Source: Streptomyces sp. ITFR-16 (GTDB lineage Bacteria; Actinomycetota; Actinomycetes; Streptomycetales; Streptomycetaceae). Taken from it: a DNA stretch of 64,000 bases. The stretch is taken from assembly GCF_031844705.1 (NCBI RefSeq), contig NZ_CP134609.1, positions 2,914,001-2,978,000 on the forward strand, given 5' to 3'. Below, in pieces: positions 49,033-57,207 of this stretch; positions within the stretch are counted from its first letter, which is position 1; the number at the start of each line of letters is the position of its first letter. Under the pieces are notes generated by a model. That model saw only the letters and a program-made list of their open reading frames with translations, did not search any database and was not told where the DNA came from. The position numbers and the translations under genes are program-made.

Positions 49033-50667
49033 ATGGATCTGGTCATCCGCGACGCCCGAGTCGTCGACGGCACCGCCACTCCCTCGTACCGCGCCGACGT
49101 GGCCGTCACCGGCGGCCGTGTCGCGGAGATCCACCGCGAGGGCGCCCCGGGCCCCCGTCCCACCGGCGGCCGCACCCTGGACGCCGACGGGCTCGCCCTC
49201 TGCCCCGGCTTCATCGACATGCACGCCCACAGCGATCTCGCCCTGCTGCGCGACCCCGACCACAGCGCGAAGGCGGCCCAGGGCGTCACCCTCGAAGTCC
49301 TCGGCCAGGACGGGCTGTCGTACGCACCCGTCGACGACCGCACACTCGCCGAGGTCCGCCGTTCGATCAGCGGCTGGAACGGTGACGGCAGCGACATCGA
49401 CTTCGACTGGCGCACCGTCGGCGAGTACCTCGACCGCCTCGACCGCAACTTCGGCGGCCAGGGCATCGCGGTCAACGCCGCCTATCTGATCCCGCAGGGC
49501 ACCGTGCGGATGTACGCGGTCGGCTGGGACGACCGGCCCGCCACCCCCGCCGAGCTGGCCCGGATGGAACAGCTCGTGGCACGGTCCATGGCGGAGGGCG
49601 CCGTCGGCATGTCCTCGGGCCTGACCTACACCCCCGGGATGTACGCGGACGACGCCGAACTCACCGCCCTGTGCCGGGTGGTGGCCGCGCACGGCGGCTA
49701 CTACTGCCCGCACCACCGCTCGTACGGCGCGGGCGCCCTGGAGGCGTACGAGGAGATGGTGCGGCTCACCCGCAGCGCCGGCTGCCCCCTCCATCTCGCC
49801 CACGCCACCATGAACTTCGGGGTCAACGAGGGCCGCGCCCCCGAACTGCTCTCCCTCCTCGACGGCGCACTCGACGCGGGCGCCGACATCTCCCTCGACA
49901 CCTACCCGTACACCCCCGGCTGCACCACCCTGGTCGCCATGCTGCCCAGCTGGGCGAGCGAGGGCGGGCCCGCGTCGGTCCTGGCGCGGCTGGCCGACGA
50001 CGCCACGGCGGCGCGGATCCGCCACGACCTGGAGGTGGTGGGCTCGGACGGCTGCCACGGGGTGCCGATCGAGTGGGAGACCATCGAGATCTCCGGCGTC
50101 GGCGAGCCCGCGCTGGCCGGCCATGTCGGCCGCACGGTGGCCGAGTCGGCGCGGCTGCGCGGCGAGGAGCCCTGGCGGACCGCGCGCCGGCTGCTGCTGG
50201 ACGACCGGCTCGGGACGACGATCCTCCAGCATGTGGGCCACGAGGAGAACGTCCGGCAGATCATGCGCCACCGCGTGCACACCGGCGGCAGCGACGGCAT
50301 CCTCCAGGGCGACAAACCGCACCCGCGCGCCTACGGCACCTTCCCGCACTATCTCGGCCGCTACGCGCGGGAGTTGGGCATCCTCTCGCTGGAGGAGTGC
50401 GTCGCCCACCTCACCGCGCGCCCGGCGGCCCGGCTGCGGCTCGCCGACCGGGGGCTCGTGCGCGAGGGCTACCGCGCCGACCTGGTGCTCTTCGACCCGG
50501 AGACGGTCGCGGCGGGCTCGACGTTCGACGCGCCGCGCACCCTGCCCGCGGGCATCCCGCATGTGCTCATCGACGGCCGCTTCGTCATCGAGGACGGGAA
50601 GCGCACCCAGGTGCTCGCGGGCCGGTCGGTACGGTCCGGCGCGGCGTCCGCCGCCGGGGCGGCGTAG
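49033..50667 (+). CDS. N-acyl-D-amino-acid deacylase (D-aminoacylase)
   Basis: A 544-residue amidohydrolase-superfamily enzyme that frees D-amino acids from N-acyl forms. The metal motif is FIDMHAHSD (His64, His66, Asp68). Then come SSGLTYTPGMYA, HHRSYGAGALEAYEEM, a D-amino-acid-specific LHLAHATMNFGV, and the conserved SDGILQGDKPHPRAYGTFPHYLGRYARE. Length is typical. It is the second gene of the plus-strand transcript: release of D-amino acids here, then deamination by the first enzyme. Cytoplasmic location is inferred from the lack of a signal peptide. Confidence 0.94.
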   Translation: MDLVIRDARVVDGTATPSYRADVAVTGGRVAEIHREGAPGPRPTGGRTLDADGLALCPGFIDMHAHSDLALLRDPDHSAKAAQGVTLEVLGQDGLSYAPVDDRTLAEVRRSISGWNGDGSDIDFDWRTVGEYLDRLDRNFGGQGIAVNAAYLIPQGTVRMYAVGWDDRPATPAELARMEQLVARSMAEGAVGMSSGLTYTPGMYADDAELTALCRVVAAHGGYYCPHHRSYGAGALEAYEEMVRLTRSAGCPLHLAHATMNFGVNEGRAPELLSLLDGALDAGADISLDTYPYTPGCTTLVAMLPSWASEGGPASVLARLADDATAARIRHDLEVVGSDGCHGVPIEWETIEISGVGEPALAGHVGRTVAESARLRGEEPWRTARRLLLDDRLGTTILQHVGHEENVRQIMRHRVHTGGSDGILQGDKPHPRAYGTFPHYLGRYARELGILSLEECVAHLTARPAARLRLADRGLVREGYRADLVLFDPETVAAGSTFDAPRTLPAGIPHVLIDGRFVIEDGKRTQVLAGRSVRSGAASAAGAA

Positions 50668-50701
50668 TTTCCCGGCCCCGGGCGGGGGCACCCGGCTGAG
50701 C

Positions 50702-51547
50702 ATGAATATCTCTGCGACAGCACGGAGAAGCCACGGCAAGGCACGGCAGGCGGGCAACAGCTCGGCGGTCGAGGCAGGGGGCCGCGCGGGCTTCGTCGCC
50801 CGTGGGGTGATCTACGTCCTGGTCGGCGTCCTCGCGCTGCGCATCGCCTTCGGCGACAGCGGGGGCGGCAAGCAGGCCGACCGGGGCGGCGCGCTCGCGG
50901 AGATCGCGCAGAAGCCCTTCGGCCACGTCCTGCTGTGGGTGATCGGTGTCGCCCTGGTGGGCATGGCCCTGTGGCGGCTGTCCGAGGCGGCGTTCGGGGC
51001 GGCGGGGCCGGACGGCGACAAGGCGACCAAGCGGCTCGCCTCGGCCGGACGCGCCGTCTTCTACGGCTTCGTGTCGTACTCGGTCCTGATGTTCGCCGCC
51101 GGTGACCGGGGCAGTGGCAGCGGCTCCGGCGACGCCCGCTCGCAGGACGTCACGGCCCGGGTGCTCGACATGACGGGCGGCCGCTGGATCGTGGGCGCGG
51201 CCGGGGCCGTCATCGCCGGCGCGGGCCTGTGGATAGCGGGCCGGGCCGCTCTGCGGAAGTTCCACAAGCATCTGCGGATGGGCGAGATGTCGCCCGCCCA
51301 GCGGCGGGGCGTGGACATCACCGGGGTCTTCGGCGGTGTCTCCCGCGGGCTCGTCTTCGCGGTCGCGGGCGGCTTCGCGGTGTCGGCCGCGGTGAAGGCC
51401 CGCTCCGGCGAGGCCAAGGGCATGGACGACACCCTGCGGTCCTTCAGCGCGACCCCGGCCGGCCCGTGGCTGCTGGCCCTGATCGCCGTGGGGCTGATGG
51501 CGTTCGGCGTGTTCTCCTGGGCGAACGCCCGGTGGCGCAAGATCTGA
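50702..51547 (+). CDS. DUF1206 membrane protein
   Basis: A 281-residue membrane protein with six helices in three repeats of two, each with an A-R-G type loop: AGFVARGVIYVLVGVLALR, GRAVFYGFVSYSVL, SRGLVFAVAGGFAV. This repeated pattern is DUF1206. Its function is unknown. There is no clear ribosome site before ATG 50702. It is 34 bases after the deacylase stop but probably not part of that pathway. A terminator follows at 51574. Confidence 0.88.
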   Translation: MNISATARRSHGKARQAGNSSAVEAGGRAGFVARGVIYVLVGVLALRIAFGDSGGGKQADRGGALAEIAQKPFGHVLLWVIGVALVGMALWRLSEAAFGAAGPDGDKATKRLASAGRAVFYGFVSYSVLMFAAGDRGSGSGSGDARSQDVTARVLDMTGGRWIVGAAGAVIAGAGLWIAGRAALRKFHKHLRMGEMSPAQRRGVDITGVFGGVSRGLVFAVAGGFAVSAAVKARSGEAKGMDDTLRSFSATPAGPWLLALIAVGLMAFGVFSWANARWRKI

Positions 51548-51573
51548 GCATCCGGGCCCGTGGGCGGGACGGC

Positions 51574-51608
51574 GTGCGGGCGGGGCGGCAGGACCGCCCC
51601 GCCCGCAC
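51574..51608. terminator. Bidirectional terminator, DUF1206 gene/protease gene
   Basis: GTGCGGGCGGGGCGG and CCGCCCCGCCCGCAC (15-base perfect arms) flank a CAGGA loop between two convergent genes. Confidence 0.85.
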
Positions 51609-51613
51609 GTGCG

Positions 51614-52525
51614 TCACGGCTTGGGCAGCGCGCATCCCTCACGGTCGAGGTCGAACACGTTGCCCGCGCCGATGCACGGCACGATCCCGTAGGTCTCCTG
51701 GGCGTAGTTGATGCCCTGGTGGACCGTCACCTGGCCGTTCTCGTCGACCTCGCACGGGTTGTTGTCCGTGCACTGCTGGCCGTCCTCGTTGCCGGTGTTG
51801 TTGACGGCGACGACCTTGCCGGTGGCGTTGTCGATGACCGGCGAGCCGGAGGTGCCGCCGATGGTCTGGCAGGCCGAGGTGTAGCGGACCGAGTCCTTCC
51901 AGGTCCACTCCCCCTCCTTGAGGCGGTGGACGAACCCGTCGACGTTGCAGCTGTAGGTGCGCTTCCAGTAGCCGGACGCCACGGTGATCGCGGTGCCCTG
52001 CACGGGGTGCGCGGTGTTGAGCTCCAGCGCCTTGATGCCGTAGTTGCTCTCGATCTGCGCGTACGTGGAGGTGAGCTGGTACACCGAGATGTCGGTGTCC
52101 GTCATCGTCCCGTACGCGACCTTGCTCGCCCGGACGGTGCCGATGCTGCTGCCCGAGGCGTTGAGCAGGGTGAAGCTGCGCGTGGACGGCTTGTTGAACA
52201 CGACCTCGCCCGGGCCCGGGAAGCCGGACTCCAGGCAGTGCCCGTTGGACAGCACCAGGGCGGGGTCGCCCGGCTGGGAGTCGGGCGTCCGGACGACGGA
52301 TCCGGAACAGTTGCTGAGCGCCACCGTCCCGGCGAAGCCGATGGCCTTGGGCCGTACCTTGACCGCGGTCCCGGCACCGGCCGCACCCAGGGTGTGGCCG
52401 GATGACGCCGATGCCTTGACCGTGCCGGGCGACGCCGTGTCGCGGCTTGTGGCCGCGTGGGCGGGGGCGGAGACGGCTCCGAGGAGCAGCACCGCGAAGA
52501 GCGCACCGGCGAGAGGCTTTTTCAT
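51614..52525 (-). CDS. Secreted trypsin-like serine protease
   Basis: A 303-residue exported protease. ATG 52525 has GAGGGG upstream. The signal peptide is at 1-24 (MKKPLAGALFAVLLLG, PAHA). The chymotrypsin fold has the triad His96 in LSNGHCLE, Asp135 in DTDISVYQL and Ser216 in GGTSGSPV. Cysteines at about 73, 97, 183 and 209 and several near the end (GQQCTDNNPCEV, VPCIGAG) suggest disulfides. It belongs with actinobacterial extracellular V8/trypsin-like proteases. A pro-region of about 25 residues may follow the signal. Confidence 0.93.
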   Translation of the reverse strand: MKKPLAGALFAVLLLGAVSAPAHAATSRDTASPGTVKASASSGHTLGAAGAGTAVKVRPKAIGFAGTVALSNCSGSVVRTPDSQPGDPALVLSNGHCLESGFPGPGEVVFNKPSTRSFTLLNASGSSIGTVRASKVAYGTMTDTDISVYQLTSTYAQIESNYGIKALELNTAHPVQGTAITVASGYWKRTYSCNVDGFVHRLKEGEWTWKDSVRYTSACQTIGGTSGSPVIDNATGKVVAVNNTGNEDGQQCTDNNPCEVDENGQVTVHQGINYAQETYGIVPCIGAGNVFDLDREGCALPKP

Positions 52526-52609
52526 GTGGGGGTCCCCTCTTGTGACCTGCACAGAGCGCGTGGGGGCTCTGCGACCGAAGTTCCTTCGGTTTGACATGCG
52601 CATGTTGGC

Positions 52610-53503
52610 CTATGTGGAGGGGGCGCACAAGGGGCGGTTTCCGGCCGGGGTACGCGGACGGGGCGCGGGCGGCGCGCCGAAGCGGGCCAGGCAGTGCCAG
52701 ACGCGCTTGAGCGACTGGAGGTCGTGGCGGCCGGTGCGGGCGGCGTCCCCGATGATCCTGGGATCGAGGACCCCGTCCTCGGCGATCGCGGCTCCGAGCG
52801 CGACGAACTCCTCGCCCCGGTAGTCGCCGTGCCGGCGCAACTCCTCGACGTCCAGGCGGAATCCGCCGTGCCATTCGGTACGGAAGGGCAGCGCGCGGGC
52901 CGCCCGCTCCACCTCGGTGCCCCGGTAGCACGGGTCCAGGACCAGGGCCTCGACGTGCCGGTCCAGCAGGACCGGGCCATGGATCTGGGCCTCGATGTAG
53001 TCGTCCAGCGCGTCCCGGTCGTCGGCCTCGGCCAGCTCGATCAGCCGCATCGCGGACGCCACACCGAAGTCCTCCGGCTCGGCGGCGCTGTCCGGATAGC
53101 AGAAGGTGGCGCGCGGCAGGGTGTCACCGGTCAGCCGGAGGTGCGCCGAGCCGAACCGGGGGGCCGCGCCGACGCCGGACCGGCGGAAGTCCAGCGCCCC
53201 GTACACCGGCCGCTCCTCGGCCGGGGCCTCGTCGTAGGCACCGTCGAAGATCCGGCTCTCCCAGCGCCACCGGTCCCCGCCGGGGTGCGCCGTGAGGCCG
53301 CCGTTGCTGGTGCCCGTCACGAACTGCGAGCGGTAGACGCCGTCCTGCGCCAGGGCGGCCAGGATCGCCAGGCCTCCGCTCTCGCGGTCGGGATGGAGGT
53401 TCAGCGTCAGCCGCAGCGCCGGGTCGAGGGGCCCGCCCGACGAGAGGGAGGCGACATGGCGCAGGGCGCGTTCGCCGGTGTCGTGCCAGATCTTCCGGTC
53501 CAT
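52610..53503 (-). CDS. DUF3626 domain protein
   Basis: A 297-residue soluble protein with the DUF3626 pattern: LTLNLHPDR, ILAALAQDGVYRSQFVTGTSNGGLTA, YGALDFRRSGVGAAPRFGSAHLRL, and the C-terminal YRGTEVERAARALPF. The conserved Tyr/Gly-rich and Arg-rich segments suggest an ADP-ribosyltransferase-like fold in some reports, but I am not sure. AGGG lies 7 bases before ATG 53503. No partner gene is evident. Confidence 0.82.
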   Translation of the reverse strand: MDRKIWHDTGERALRHVASLSSGGPLDPALRLTLNLHPDRESGGLAILAALAQDGVYRSQFVTGTSNGGLTAHPGGDRWRWESRIFDGAYDEAPAEERPVYGALDFRRSGVGAAPRFGSAHLRLTGDTLPRATFCYPDSAAEPEDFGVASAMRLIELAEADDRDALDDYIEAQIHGPVLLDRHVEALVLDPCYRGTEVERAARALPFRTEWHGGFRLDVEELRRHGDYRGEEFVALGAAIAEDGVLDPRIIGDAARTGRHDLQSLKRVWHCLARFGAPPAPRPRTPAGNRPLCAPST

Positions 53504-53598
53504 GTCCGGACCCTACGGCGGGGGTTCACGGCCCGTCACGCGAGTTCCGGGCGGCCGTCGCACGGGCCGTTGTCAGACCCTCCTGGCAGGCTTTCCCC

Positions 53599-53817
53599 AT
53601 GACCGATGCAGTGAAGGGCCCCGCAAGCTATTTCCCGTCGATCGAGCGGAAGTACGGCCGCCCGATCGCCGAGTGGAAGGAACTCGTCCGCGCCTCGCCG
53701 CTGACCGGGCACATGGAGCTCGTCGGCTGGCTCAAGTCCGAGCACGCGATGGGACACGGCCATGCCAACGCCCTGGTGGCCCACACCCTCGCGCAGGACA
53801 AGGCCGCCACCGCGTAG
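53599..53817 (+). CDS. DUF4287 family small protein
   Basis: A 72-residue soluble helical protein: GPASYFPSIERKYGRPIAEWKE, then HMELVGWLKSEHAMGHGHANALVAH. This is the DUF4287 pattern, common in actinobacteria, and of unknown function. CAGGCT lies 6 bases before ATG and no ribosome site is seen, so it may be leaderless. Confidence 0.88.
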   Translation: MTDAVKGPASYFPSIERKYGRPIAEWKELVRASPLTGHMELVGWLKSEHAMGHGHANALVAHTLAQDKAATA

Positions 53818-53875
53818 CGGGCCGTACGGGTGCCGGGCCGGCGCATCCGCGAGGGGACGGCCCGGTACCCCGCCG

Positions 53876-54184
53876 CTACCCGGCATCCACCGACGCCGCC
53901 GCGTCCCGCGACAGCTGCACCGCCTGCAGCAGGCTCAGCCCCGGCTCGGCCGTGCGCAGCGCCTTGACCGCCGTCACGGAGTCGAGAGGGCCGCGGTGTC
54001 CGCCGGCCCTGATCCGGCGCGCCGCCCAGCGTCCGCGCAGCTCCGCGTCCGGCACACCGGCCTCGGCGAGGGCCAGGGCGAGGGCGCGCTCCAGACCGGG
54101 GCGCTCCTCGTCGTTCGCGTGCTCCAGCGCCTGCCGGAGCGCGGCGGTGATGCCCTCCGCGTCGCGGATGACGATCACGGCCAT
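53876..54184 (-). CDS. Hypothetical helical protein
   Basis: A 102-residue protein, mostly helical: MAVIVIRDAEG, AALRQALEHANDEERPGLERALALALAE, AVKALRTAEPGLSLLQAVQLSRDAA. The second half resembles the C-terminal ribosomal-protein-L7/L12-like fold (LLQAVQLSRD), as seen in small Streptomyces proteins, but this is a guess. ATG 54184 was chosen (GGGAAG site); ATG 54208 is the alternative. Confidence 0.6.
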   Translation of the reverse strand: MAVIVIRDAEGITAALRQALEHANDEERPGLERALALALAEAGVPDAELRGRWAARRIRAGGHRGPLDSVTAVKALRTAEPGLSLLQAVQLSRDAAASVDAG

Positions 54185-54313
54185 GTCCTTCTTCCCGTTT
54201 CCGATCATGTCCGCAGCGTCCCCCGCAGCACCCCGGCTCTCACCCGGATTGAGCTACTTCAGAGCTTCCCGCCCTCGCGGCACCCGCCGCCCGGCCCTGA
54301 TTACTGTCGTGGC

Positions 54314-55150
54314 ATGACTCGCGAAGCCGCCCACGCACTCGACCTCGACGCCTATCTCGCCCGGATCGGCTGGAGCGGGGAGCGCCGGCCCACCGCGGCC
54401 GTGCTGCGCTCCGTGCACCGCGCGCACGCCCTCGGCATCCCGTTCGAGAACGTGGACCCCGTCCTCGGCACCGTGCCCTCGCTCGCGCTGTCCGATCTGG
54501 AGGCCAAGCTCGTCCGGGGCGGGCGCGGCGGCTACTGCTACGAGCACAACTCCCTGTTCGCCGCCGCGCTGCGGGCGCTCGGTTTCGAGGTCACCCTGCT
54601 CTGCGCCCGGGTCCAGCTGGGTGCGGGCCCCGATGACATCCGGCCCCGCACCCACATGCTGATGCTGGTCCGGGCGGCGGGCGAGCCGGACCCGTATCTC
54701 GCCGATGTCGGCTTCGGCGCGGCCGGCTCGCTGCTGGAGCCGATCGCGCTGGTCGCGGGCGCGGAGCTGCACGACGCCCCGCGCCGTCACCGGCTCGTCC
54801 AGCCGCCGCACGACGGGCCGCTGGAGCTGTGGCAGTTGCAGACCCGGACGGACGAGGGGCAGTGGCAGGCGCAGTACGCGTTCACGGTGGAGCCGTTCGA
54901 GGCGCCCGACTTCGAGGTCATCAACTGGCACATCGCGACCAACCCGCGCTCCCCCTTCGCGCACCGGCTGTATGTCCAGCGCACCACCGGGGACGCCCAT
55001 CTGGCACTCGCGGGCCGCACACTCACGGTGACGCCGCACGACGGCGGCGCCCGGGAGGAACGGGAGCTGGCGGACGGCGCCGAGGTGGAAAACGTCCTGG
55101 CCGGCCTCTTCACGATCAGGCTCCCGGAGGGCGCCCGCCTGCCGGGGTGA
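54314..55150 (+). CDS. nat: Arylamine N-acetyltransferase
   Basis: A 278-residue enzyme that transfers acetyl from acetyl-CoA to arylamines and hydrazines. The catalytic triad is visible: Cys75 in RGGYCYEHN, His114 in RTHMLML and Asp131 in LADVGFG. The N-terminal LDLDAYLARIGW and GIPFENVDP are typical. TACTGT ends 6 bases before ATG 54314 with no ribosome site, so the transcript is probably leaderless. It may detoxify aromatic amines or act in secondary metabolism; no biosynthetic cluster is seen. Confidence 0.95.
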   Translation: MTREAAHALDLDAYLARIGWSGERRPTAAVLRSVHRAHALGIPFENVDPVLGTVPSLALSDLEAKLVRGGRGGYCYEHNSLFAAALRALGFEVTLLCARVQLGAGPDDIRPRTHMLMLVRAAGEPDPYLADVGFGAAGSLLEPIALVAGAELHDAPRRHRLVQPPHDGPLELWQLQTRTDEGQWQAQYAFTVEPFEAPDFEVINWHIATNPRSPFAHRLYVQRTTGDAHLALAGRTLTVTPHDGGAREERELADGAEVENVLAGLFTIRLPEGARLPG

Positions 55151-55373
55151 GCCGCCCGGCCCCCTCCGTGGCGCATCTCACCCGCCCCGGTCCGTCACAT
55201 CCCCACTCCACCCCATTCCAAGCCGCGCCCCTCCCGCGACCGGCGTTCCGACGGTGCGGGGAGGCGGGCACGGGGCGAATGGAAGCCCGGGCGGAGGGGA
55301 GGGTGAACCCGGGCGGGTCAACCTGCGGCGAAAGCCCGGGCGGCCCGTGAAACACAGTCGTAAGCTCGCAGAC

Positions 55374-56585
55374 ATGCAGGTCATCCAGTCCACGAAGCTC
55401 GCCAACGTCTGTTACGAAATCCGCGGCCCCGTGCTCGAGGAGGCGATGCGGCTGGAAGCGGCCGGTCATCGCATCCTCAAGCTGAACACCGGCAACCCCG
55501 CCGCGTTCGGTTTCGAGTGCCCGCCGGAGATCCTCGAGGACATCCTGCGCAATCTGTCCGGGGCGCATGGTTACGGCGACGCGAAGGGGCTGCTGTCCGC
55601 GCGGCGTGCGGTGATGCAGCACTACCAGACCAAGGGCATCGACCTCGACGTCGAGGACATCTACCTGGGCAACGGCGTCTCCGAGCTGATCCAGATGTCG
55701 ATGCAGGCCCTGCTGGACGACGGCGACGAGGTGCTCGTACCCGCACCGGACTATCCGCTGTGGACCGCCTCGGTGGCGCTGGCCGGCGGCACGGCCGTGC
55801 ACTACCGGTGCGACGAGCAGTCCGACTGGATGCCCGACCTCGCCGACATCGAGCGGAAGATCACCGACCGCACCAAGGCACTGGTGATCATCAACCCGAA
55901 CAACCCCACGGGCGCGGTGTACGACGAGGAGATGCTGCGCGGACTGACGGAGATCGCCCGCCGCCACAACCTGATCGTCTGCTCCGACGAGATCTACGAC
56001 CGGATCCTGTACGACGGAGCGACCCACACCCCGACCGCGACGATCGCCCCCGATCTGATGGTGCTCACCTTCAACGGGCTCTCCAAGAACTACCGGGTGG
56101 CCGGCTACCGCTCGGGCTGGATGGCCGTCTGCGGCCCGAAGGCGCACGCCTCCTCGTACATCGAGGGGCTGACGATCCTGGCCAATATGCGGCTGTGCGC
56201 CAACATGCCCTCGCAGCACGCCGTCGCCACCGCGCTCGGCGGCCGGCAGTCGATCAACGACCTGGTGCTGCCGGGCGGCCGGATCCTGGAGCAGCGGGAC
56301 GCGGCGTACGACCTGCTGACGCAGATCCCGGGCGTGACCTGCGTGAAGCCGAAGGGGGCGCTGTACCTCTTCCCCCGGCTCGACCCCAAGGTGTACAAGA
56401 TCAAGGACGACCGGCAGATGGTGCTCGACCTGCTGCGGGCCGAGAAGATCATGGTGGTGCAGGGGACGGGGTTCAACTGGCCCGAGCCCGATCACTTCCG
56501 GGTCGTCACGCTGCCCACCACCGAGGATCTGACGGACGCGATCGGCCGGATCGCCCACTTCCTGGACGGCTACGGCCAGGTCTGA
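55374..56585 (+). CDS. PLP-dependent class I aminotransferase (AlaA-like)
   Basis: A 403-residue aminotransferase. The PLP lysine is Lys238 in FNGLSKNYRVAGYRSGW. Other motifs are GNGVSELIQM, PDYPLWTA, INPNNPTGAVY and the SDEIYDRILYDG Asp/Tyr that hold the cofactor. It is close to the alanine aminotransferase AlaA type (glutamate-pyruvate transaminase); the identification is by motif. ATG 55374 follows TAAGCT by 7 bases, without a ribosome site, so it is probably leaderless. Length is usual. Confidence 0.92.
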   Translation: MQVIQSTKLANVCYEIRGPVLEEAMRLEAAGHRILKLNTGNPAAFGFECPPEILEDILRNLSGAHGYGDAKGLLSARRAVMQHYQTKGIDLDVEDIYLGNGVSELIQMSMQALLDDGDEVLVPAPDYPLWTASVALAGGTAVHYRCDEQSDWMPDLADIERKITDRTKALVIINPNNPTGAVYDEEMLRGLTEIARRHNLIVCSDEIYDRILYDGATHTPTATIAPDLMVLTFNGLSKNYRVAGYRSGWMAVCGPKAHASSYIEGLTILANMRLCANMPSQHAVATALGGRQSINDLVLPGGRILEQRDAAYDLLTQIPGVTCVKPKGALYLFPRLDPKVYKIKDDRQMVLDLLRAEKIMVVQGTGFNWPEPDHFRVVTLPTTEDLTDAIGRIAHFLDGYGQV

Positions 56586-56665
56586 AGACGCCACATCTCG
56601 ATCGCGGACAACTTTAGACTGAATCCAAGCTAGGATGGTCCCAAGCACCCCGCAGGAGGCCATCC

Positions 56666-57067
56666 ATGTACGAGCCGATCCGCACCAAATCGGTCCACAC
56701 ACCGGCCGACCACGCCGAGGACTTCCCGCACCGCACCCGCGAGGAAGAGCTGGACATCCAGCTCGCCGGACACCTGGCCGCACTGCTCGCGGTCACCGAC
56801 GAGCTGGGCCTCGGTGAGGCCGGCGACCGCATCGCCGAGCAGGTCGCCCGGTTGCGCGGCGCCCCGCCCGCCCGGCACGCCGGTCTGAGCGACGCACCCG
56901 CACCCGCCCTGCACCGCCGCGCCCACGCCCTCGCGGGCCGGGCCCTGGTGGTGGCGGCGTCCCGCGCCGACACGGCGGTCGCGATCCTCTCCGCCGAGCG
57001 TATGGACGCCCACACCGCGGCCCTCTCGGCAGCCGACACCCCGTCGCGCCTGGTCGGCGCCCACTGA
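56666..57067 (+). CDS. Conserved hypothetical protein of actinomycetes
   Basis: A 133-residue soluble protein, largely helical and Ala-rich: EEELDIQLAGHLAALLAVTDELG, EAGDRIAEQVARLRG, AGRALVVAASRADTAVAIL. There is no signal peptide. A strong ribosome site (GGAGG, 6 bases before ATG) is present. A TAGGAT -10 element at about 56631 with GACAAC upstream may be its promoter. I do not recognise a function. It converges with pckA. Confidence 0.75.
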   Translation: MYEPIRTKSVHTPADHAEDFPHRTREEELDIQLAGHLAALLAVTDELGLGEAGDRIAEQVARLRGAPPARHAGLSDAPAPALHRRAHALAGRALVVAASRADTAVAILSAERMDAHTAALSAADTPSRLVGAH

Positions 57068-57155
57068 CGGCCCCGGTCCACGGGCCGTCGAGGCGCGTGG
57101 ACCGGGCGCCACCCATGCCCGCCCCCGGGCTACGGGGGCCGCCGCGACACACACG

Positions 57156-57196
57156 CAGCGCCGGCCCATGGGTCCTGGACCCATGGGCCGGCGCTG
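57156..57196. terminator. Bidirectional terminator at the end of pckA
   Basis: CAGCGCCGGCCCATGGGTC and its exact complement (19-base arms) flank a CTG loop between the convergent 56666-57067 gene and pckA. No long T-tract follows. Confidence 0.85.
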
Positions 57197-57207
57197 TTCA
57201 GCAGGGG

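Noticed and set aside
47482..50757. A minus-strand frame of 1091 codons across the deaminase and deacylase genes
   Set aside because: It is a shadow of two well-supported plus-strand enzymes with PLP and metal motifs. The translation has no domain.
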